From Herbidospora daliensis (lineage in GTDB: Bacteria > Actinomycetota > Actinomycetes > Streptosporangiales > Streptosporangiaceae): a DNA stretch of 64,000 bases. Location: assembly GCF_001570585.1 (NCBI RefSeq), contig NZ_BBXF01000007.1, positions 124,001-188,000 of the forward strand, in the 5' to 3' direction. The translations under genes were made by a program, and so were the position numbers. Shown piece after piece: positions 59,652 through 64,000 of the stretch. A model generated the notes under the pieces. It did not search any database. It was given only the letters and a program-made list of their open reading frames with translations, and had not been told where the DNA came from. The first letter of the stretch is position 1; the number at the start of each line of letters is the position of its first letter.

Positions 59652-59689
59652 GCCCTGAACCTGCATCCGTGCAGGTCAGGGCCTCTTTT
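59652..59689 (+). terminator. Rho-independent terminator after the integrase
   Basis: gccctgaacctgca - tccg - tgcaggtcagggc forms a stem with one bulged A, followed by the T-rich tail ctctttta. It lies between the integrase stop and the att core and belongs to the conserved element end. Confidence 0.85.
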
Positions 59690-59692
59690 ATT

Positions 59693-59737
59693 GGTGCCCC
59701 CGATAGGATTCGAACCTACGACACCAGGTTTAGGAAG
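59693..59737 (-). repeat. Attachment core: 3' half of a tRNA-Arg(CCU) gene (right copy)
   Basis: Read on the minus strand, cttcctaaacctggtgtcg...ggttcgaatcc...gggggcacc gives the anticodon loop with CCU, the variable region, T arm and acceptor 3' strand. The 5' half that should lie at 59738-59780 is not there: the sequence does not complement the anticodon stem (caggt expected) nor give a D arm or tgccccc acceptor strand. The same block with four differences is at 33674-33719. Both are att sites, not working tRNAs. Confidence 0.82.
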
Positions 59738-60201
59738 CTCTGTCGGTTAAGAGGCTGGACACACCGCTGAACTGGGAAGACGCATCAATCGTTGGTCATG
59801 ATGGAGCCGATGATTCCACGGATGCTCCGGATCTTGCTCTAGATGGCTATGGCGCTGCTGAGCGCACCGCAACCTGGATTGAGCGCCATCAATCTACGGG
59901 TGAGAAGAACAAACCCAAGCCGATGCCAACCCCCTCGGGATGATCCTCGGTCTCGTGTACTGAGCTGTATGGCATCGAGTCGCTTGGACCAGCTTCCAGC
60001 CTGAGCACCCAGGAGCAGGACGGCAGTTCCGCTAGACGAGCACCAGGCCGGCAACGCCCGGCCTCCGTAATGACATCTGCTCACGAGAGAGGCGGGAGGA
60101 ACTGCCCCTCGGCAAAAAGGCTGGGCGTTCTTTGCCAACCTCACACCTGCCTCACGCGTCACATTCGAGTACCGGCAGTCTTGAATGAACCGGAGGCACT
60201 C
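59738..60201. other. Intergenic stretch between the AICE end and the defence module
   Basis: No gene supported. Contains the unclear remains of the tRNA 5' side and the promoter of the DUF3761 protein gene. Base composition drops toward the AT-rich module. Confidence 0.5.
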
Positions 60202-60606
60202 ATGCGCCGACCTCGAAAAGGCTGGTCATGGTTGGTCGCGATGATCGCCTTCGGCCATGTTGGCGTACTTGCGATATTCATAATGGTAATGGGCGTTATC
60301 ACGGGTATCCGAGTTCATTCAAATCCAGCCGTTTATCAAGTTCCTTCAGCAACCCCTTCGATATCTGCCAGCAAGACCCAGGCGCCGCCCGATTTTGAAG
60401 CAGAATTACAGGAGATGTTGTCATGGTCATTCGTTGGATATATATGCGCAGATGGCTGGCGTTCTCCATCGACTGGCCGTGGAACCTGTAGTCACCATGG
60501 CGGTATCAGATGGGCATCTTACAGAAAAAACGGTATCGAGCGTGTATGTCTACGCTACGAGGACTGGAGTCGCTGCCCTCTCGGGAAATCTTTCGGTTCG
60601 GATTAG
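60202..60606 (+). CDS. Membrane-anchored DUF3761-domain protein
   Basis: 134 residues from ATG with GGAGG 7 bases upstream. One membrane helix (WSWLVAMIAFGHVGVLAIFIMVMGVI), a Ser/Thr/Pro linker (QVPSATPSISASKTQAPP), and an extracellular CADGWRSPSTGRGTCSHHGGI block, which is the DUF3761 motif C-x-D-G-x-x-S-x-S-x-x-R-G-T-C-S-H-H-G-G. The domain is common in phage and mobile-element proteins and resembles a small nuclease/zinc-binding unit, function not established. Codon use is less GC-biased than the AICE genes. Confidence 0.7.
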   Translation: MRRPRKGWSWLVAMIAFGHVGVLAIFIMVMGVITGIRVHSNPAVYQVPSATPSISASKTQAPPDFEAELQEMLSWSFVGYICADGWRSPSTGRGTCSHHGGIRWASYRKNGIERVCLRYEDWSRCPLGKSFGSD

Positions 60607-60949
60607 GTCGGCTTAGGAATTGGGTAGCAGTTCGCGGACGCCCAATAAGGATGGAGACTGACCATTTTTGAATGCTTAAGCTCGCCTGAAGACGTGGATT
60701 AATTCCGGCATTTGGGCAGTGACCTGGGAAGAGGTCTGGCGGCTACATCCCTTTCGGCTGTTTCCTCGGGTTCGTGTACCCGCGTTGTAGCCCATCAGCG
60801 ATCAACTCGACTTACTCCGGTGGCAAGCCGACCCGGAGCGCAGGGCCGTCAGGCCCGAGCACCGGAAGCGGCGCGGCAGCCAATGCTCCGCCTAGCGCAA
60901 CGGACGGGAAGCATTACCCAGCTCGCCGCTGATCCGTTGTATTCGACAA
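60607..60949. other. Intergenic, no gene supported
   Basis: A 120-residue open frame reaches into the 3' end of the ATPase gene on the other strand, but has no ribosome site, no domain and is antisense to real coding sequence over its last third. No clear hairpin terminator seen. Confidence 0.45.
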
Positions 60950-63487
60950 TCAATCGATCTCGCCATTGTTCGGAGAAGGCGAAGCAATTCGGAATGTTCC
61001 AGGTCCTGGTACCGGGCCCGGGTCGCCAACTAGCTGTCCAACACGGCGCGCTAGCTCATCAATACTGGTTCTGAGGATGATCCTTTCGCCAGAGATTTCC
61101 ATAGCACCACGACTTGCGCCGGCAAGGTCGACGATTGCGCGATTCACATCAGTACCACGTACTTCTTCGAAGCCAGGTTGCATGGAGACCGCTGTGGCGA
61201 CGATCTCCATTGTCCTCGGTCTGTCAACAAGCCTTTTTTCTACACTCCAAAGCGCTTTGATAACTGCACCGTACAGGGCGCGATTATTTGGCTTGCTTTC
61301 GGAAAGGAGAGTGGCGACAGCGCTTTCAACATCGCTAGGACGGAATTTAGTGAGAACAATGTCCAACACATGCTGGGCGGTAAGATGCCGACTTTCAGCA
61401 GCGGCGATGACGCTCGATAGTTGGCGGACGGTCCAACAGGAGATCTTTAGGTCATCCGCTCTCCGCGCAGCTGCATTATCGTCTCTGGACTGGCCTGGGT
61501 AAGATGGCGCAATGAGCAGGCACCCGTCAGCGCGTTCATTAACCACGTGCTCTCGAAGTCCTCCAAAGTCGATAGCGCTTAGACTCGGAACTTCAACAGA
61601 GGACTTCGCTTCTAGGGTGATCTTCTTTTCACCATTTGGGTAGTCGGTCAATCTCGCTATCCCGTCAGGATTGGTTGCGCCGGAGAGGTGCTTGGCGACA
61701 AAACCCAACGCTCTAGCAGCAACGACTAGATTTACTTCTAGGTCTCGCTCATCTTTTGCTGAGTCCAGCAAATTCCGAGATATGGCGGCAAGCGAGTAGA
61801 TGTTGTCTCGTACGAGACTGCGCCAAAGTTGATCCCGCTGTTCAAGGATTTCCCCAATAACGTTCTTCGATACTCCGTGCTCTCGAAGATAGACCTCTAG
61901 AAGAGCCTCAGCGCTAACAACATCCTCTAGCAACTTCCGGGAGGGTGCATCATCGTCGTTCGCAACGACTAGGTCATGGTCAGCGTTGAGAGAGAAGACA
62001 GCCTTAACGGGATCGAATGAAACCATCCTCGCTGATCTACCCAGATTGATTCGCTCATATCGGTAGACTTGGTCTCTGTCGGGGCCATAGAGATTATTCG
62101 CGATTTCGCGGAGATCGGCGTCGGCTGGGACGTCTATGTAAAACCAACTTCCATCAGCCTCTGCGCCTGAACCTTCGTTGCTTTCATACTTCTCCGCGTC
62201 GGCGGTTACTAACGCGTCGGCTGTTGGGCGCTCAACCAGCCTCTTTTCGACGAAGTTGCGTGCACCTTCGTTTTTCAGCTTCTCCTTCTCTACCTTCTTC
62301 CTTGCGGCTTCCTCATATCGAGCACGCGCCTCATAATAAACCGCTTCCAGAAGGGCAGAGAAACGTTGCCGTAGATTCCCTTGTTCTACCCCTTCGCGTG
62401 GCGCAGTAATGATCGGGTCTAGATCATCAGCGGTTATTTCTGCCCTGAAACGAGAAAATGTTTCATAGGACAGTGGGCGTAGGCCAAACAGCGGATCATC
62501 GATGTTGACAAGTCGACCCCGGACTTTCACGAAAAATCCATTGGAGCGGATTATGTCATCACTCTTAAGCCCATAGATGGACTGGAGGGTTACGATGGCG
62601 GTGCCGCTCACACCGCTAGGAAAGGAGCTACTAATCAATGAATTATTAGACACACGCCAATCCTCGCCGGATTTCTCATTAAGAGCGCTAATGCGCTTTT
62701 CGGAGAGTTCGGCGACGGAAAAGCTTGCAATGATGTCGTATTTTTCCTTCGAGGAGCGAATTTGTTCGCCGTTTAGATAACAACGAAACTCGTCCCCCAG
62801 AGGCATAGCTGTGGACAAGACCCAGGAGAGTCGCCCTGTCTGGATTTCTCGGACCCCTTCACGGAGGTCCTCAAGTACAACAAGGGTCCACTCTTTAGCG
62901 CCAGCAAATTGCTCTGGCTGAATTCCTACGTACTTCAGATTCTCAACGAGGTCTTCTTGTGCGAGTATCTCGGAGATGCTGAGTCGACGGACGGGTAGCT
63001 TCACGGGTATGCCGGCGCCTTGTGGATTAGAAATGAATTTTCTGTAATCCAAGGTGGTCGCCCTAACCTCATCATCTCCAGCTGACCTGGTTATGTATGT
63101 AACTCGGTATGCGAGGGAGTAAGTGGCTAGCTTGCCAATCCCGAACTTCCCGATTTGACGTCTCTTCTTCTTGGATGAGAGCCGGTCACCCTTCTTTTTG
63201 GAATGGCCGACATGCCACAGGTCTTCAAGTCCGGCATGATCCATTCCCGTGCCATTGTCGAAGACGTATACGGCATTCAGAAAGAAACCCTCGGCGCCAG
63301 GGGAGATTCCTATTCGACATTCTGTAGCGTCGGCGTCGTAGGAATTCACTACAAGTTCTTCTATGGCCTTAATTGGCGACTTGTAGAGCTGTTCAGAAAG
63401 AAGGCCAATAATCTCGCTAGAAAGCACTACCTGGAGTTCGTCCTCCTCGGCACCGAAGCGCGCCACTCTCTCGGAAATGCTCTCCAT
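60950..63487 (-). CDS. MORC/MutL-like GHKL ATPase with C-terminal PD-(D/E)xK nuclease signature
   Basis: 845 residues from ATG with GAGGAA upstream. N-terminal GHKL ATPase: E44/N48/D51 in AIEELVVNSYDADATE (N box), DNGTGMD (77-83), GKFGIGKLA (113-121). A transducer-like segment follows (to ~400), then a helical/basic linker (EARARYEEAARKKVEKEKLK, ~410-440). Residues ~560-720 include ATNPDG (D608) and KITLEAKSS (E626, K628), a plausible PD-(D/E)xK nuclease core; no zinc finger. Iyer, Abhiman and Aravind described such MutL-like/MORC ATPases in restriction-modification loci. Divergent methyltransferase gene 200 bp away fits. Nuclease call is by motif only. Confidence 0.82.
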   Translation of the reverse strand: MESISERVARFGAEEDELQVVLSSEIIGLLSEQLYKSPIKAIEELVVNSYDADATECRIGISPGAEGFFLNAVYVFDNGTGMDHAGLEDLWHVGHSKKKGDRLSSKKKRRQIGKFGIGKLATYSLAYRVTYITRSAGDDEVRATTLDYRKFISNPQGAGIPVKLPVRRLSISEILAQEDLVENLKYVGIQPEQFAGAKEWTLVVLEDLREGVREIQTGRLSWVLSTAMPLGDEFRCYLNGEQIRSSKEKYDIIASFSVAELSEKRISALNEKSGEDWRVSNNSLISSSFPSGVSGTAIVTLQSIYGLKSDDIIRSNGFFVKVRGRLVNIDDPLFGLRPLSYETFSRFRAEITADDLDPIITAPREGVEQGNLRQRFSALLEAVYYEARARYEEAARKKVEKEKLKNEGARNFVEKRLVERPTADALVTADAEKYESNEGSGAEADGSWFYIDVPADADLREIANNLYGPDRDQVYRYERINLGRSARMVSFDPVKAVFSLNADHDLVVANDDDAPSRKLLEDVVSAEALLEVYLREHGVSKNVIGEILEQRDQLWRSLVRDNIYSLAAISRNLLDSAKDERDLEVNLVVAARALGFVAKHLSGATNPDGIARLTDYPNGEKKITLEAKSSVEVPSLSAIDFGGLREHVVNERADGCLLIAPSYPGQSRDDNAAARRADDLKISCWTVRQLSSVIAAAESRHLTAQHVLDIVLTKFRPSDVESAVATLLSESKPNNRALYGAVIKALWSVEKRLVDRPRTMEIVATAVSMQPGFEEVRGTDVNRAIVDLAGASRGAMEISGERIILRTSIDELARRVGQLVGDPGPVPGPGTFRIASPSPNNGEID

Positions 63488-63688
63488 GGGCGATTCCTCA
63501 TCTGTATGCCCGCTACCTCTACCTGTGCTAGTATCACGCCTATCGCGCATGCGTCAATGGCCATTGGCGATACTGATAGGTAATCGATATCAACTGCGCG
63601 CCGCGATCTTCCGGTAGTGGTATGCCGCCCGCCGGCCTTGTAAAGGGAAAGCGCCTCCTGCTGGAGGCCTGATGTCGAGGGTGTACTC
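63488..63688. promoter_or_regulatory. Divergent promoter of the GHKL ATPase and methyltransferase genes
   Basis: A 201-base region with a clearly lower GC content than the rest of the window, with gaggaa (63497-63502 in reverse) as ribosome site for the ATPase and gaggg before the methylase ATG. Contains ggtaatcgatatcaac with ATCGAT and GATATC. No regulator gene is seen, so the two may be constitutive or balanced by the methylase itself. Confidence 0.55.
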
Positions 63689-64000
63689 ATGGGCGAGCGG
63701 TCTGCGACAAGTGTCCCTCAGTTGCTTGTGCCAAAGTTCGAGAATAAGTATACGCATCAACTTTTTCGATATCCAGCGAAGTTTCATCCGCCTGTTGTCG
63801 GTGCTCTACTGGAGAGATTCACTAGTATTGGTGATGTAGTTCTTGACCCATTTGTGGGTAGCGGAACGGCGCTTGTCGAATGTGCTGTCTCTGGTCGGCG
63901 TAGCGTGGGAGTTGATATAGATCCTCTTGCTATCCAGGTTGCTCTTGCGAAGACCAGGGAATATGACCTAGATGATGTCGCCGCAGCGATTGCTGATTTG
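63689..64000 (+). CDS. DNA (adenine-N6 or cytosine-N4) methyltransferase (partial, cut by window end)
   Basis: The first 104 residues are in the window. After a GAGGG ribosome site and ATG: VPQLLVPKFENKYTHQLFRYPAKFHPPVVGALLERF, then motif I VVLDPFVGSGTALVECAVSG and the strand-2 acidic turn GVDIDPLAIQVALAKT. The order of motif I with a preceding target-recognition-like FENKYTHQLF is seen in N4/N6 'beta-class' methyltransferases; the catalytic (D/S/N)PP(Y/F) must lie beyond 64000. Divergent from the MORC-like ATPase; likely the modification arm of that system. Confidence 0.85.
   Translation, partial: MGERSATSVPQLLVPKFENKYTHQLFRYPAKFHPPVVGALLERFTSIGDVVLDPFVGSGTALVECAVSGRRSVGVDIDPLAIQVALAKTREYDLDDVAAAIADL

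Noticed and set aside
59693-59780. Complete tRNA-Arg gene
   Set aside because: Anticodon loop, T arm and acceptor 3' strand are there, but the D arm, 5' acceptor strand and 5' anticodon stem are absent.
60712-61074. 120-residue plus-strand frame
   Set aside because: Antisense to the ATPase 3' end over a third of its length, no ribosome site and no domain.
1-64000. CRISPR array
   Set aside because: No regularly spaced direct repeats with unique spacers were seen; the repeats found are short operators, coding repeats or att modules.

Overview
The DNA is very GC-rich, with GTG starts, strong GGAGG-type ribosome sites and 4-base gene overlaps. Together with an iron-box operator, SigE-type ECF sigma factor, BTAD/NB-ARC regulator and a pSAM2-type element, this points to a filamentous actinomycete. 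A Streptosporangiales-like host is an inference only; no species is claimed.

Left part (1-31.05 kb), ordinary chromosome: an iron-regulated ABC ATPase end, a FhuF-like Fe-S protein, small secreted proteins, a collagen-like surface protein, a diaminopimelate decarboxylase, a large FAD/Fe-S dehydrogenase, an ECF sigma/membrane-protein pair, a P450-TetR-ferredoxin operon behind a long palindrome, a two-component system and an AfsR-like regulator. Inside it (12.4-15.0 kb) is a compact peptide-export locus: a peptidase-containing ABC transporter and two paralogous 43-residue double-glycine precursors whose cores carry a duplicated NYDW motif.

Right part (31.1-64 kb), composite genomic island: it opens with a broken transposase joined to a 162-bp fragment of a gene that is intact at 49.85-50.67 kb, then an MFS gene. 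Three copies of one element-end module lie in tandem (about 33.6, 46.35 and 59.6 kb). The first and last carry the 3' half of a tRNA-Arg(CCU)-like gene; the middle one is decayed. Module 33.7-46.4 kb holds a nine-gene, translationally coupled minus-strand operon: SbnA/SbnB-like 2,3-diaminopropionate enzymes, an OTC-family carbamoyltransferase, a threonine-synthase-like PLP enzyme, a PanE-like reductase, a DAO-family FAD oxidase, a WD40-KAP membrane NTPase, an AEC carrier and a methyltransferase-like protein. It looks like a pathway for a ureido or other diaminopropionate-derived amino acid. Module 46.4-59.7 kb is an actinomycete integrative and conjugative element (GntR/KorSA-like repressor, DUF2637 protein, FtsK/TraB translocase, prim-pol replication protein, excisionase, integrase). 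It shows one frameshift in the integrase and one that fuses the two replication genes. Module 59.7-64 kb, clearly richer in AT, carries a MORC/MutL-like GHKL ATPase with a C-terminal PD-(D/E)xK nuclease signature, divergent from a DNA methyltransferase cut by the window end: a restriction-modification-like defence locus.

The most interesting parts are the diaminopropionate operon with its coupled WD40-KAP protein, the NYDW peptide locus, the MORC-nuclease/methylase pair, and the tandem att array that ties the island together.
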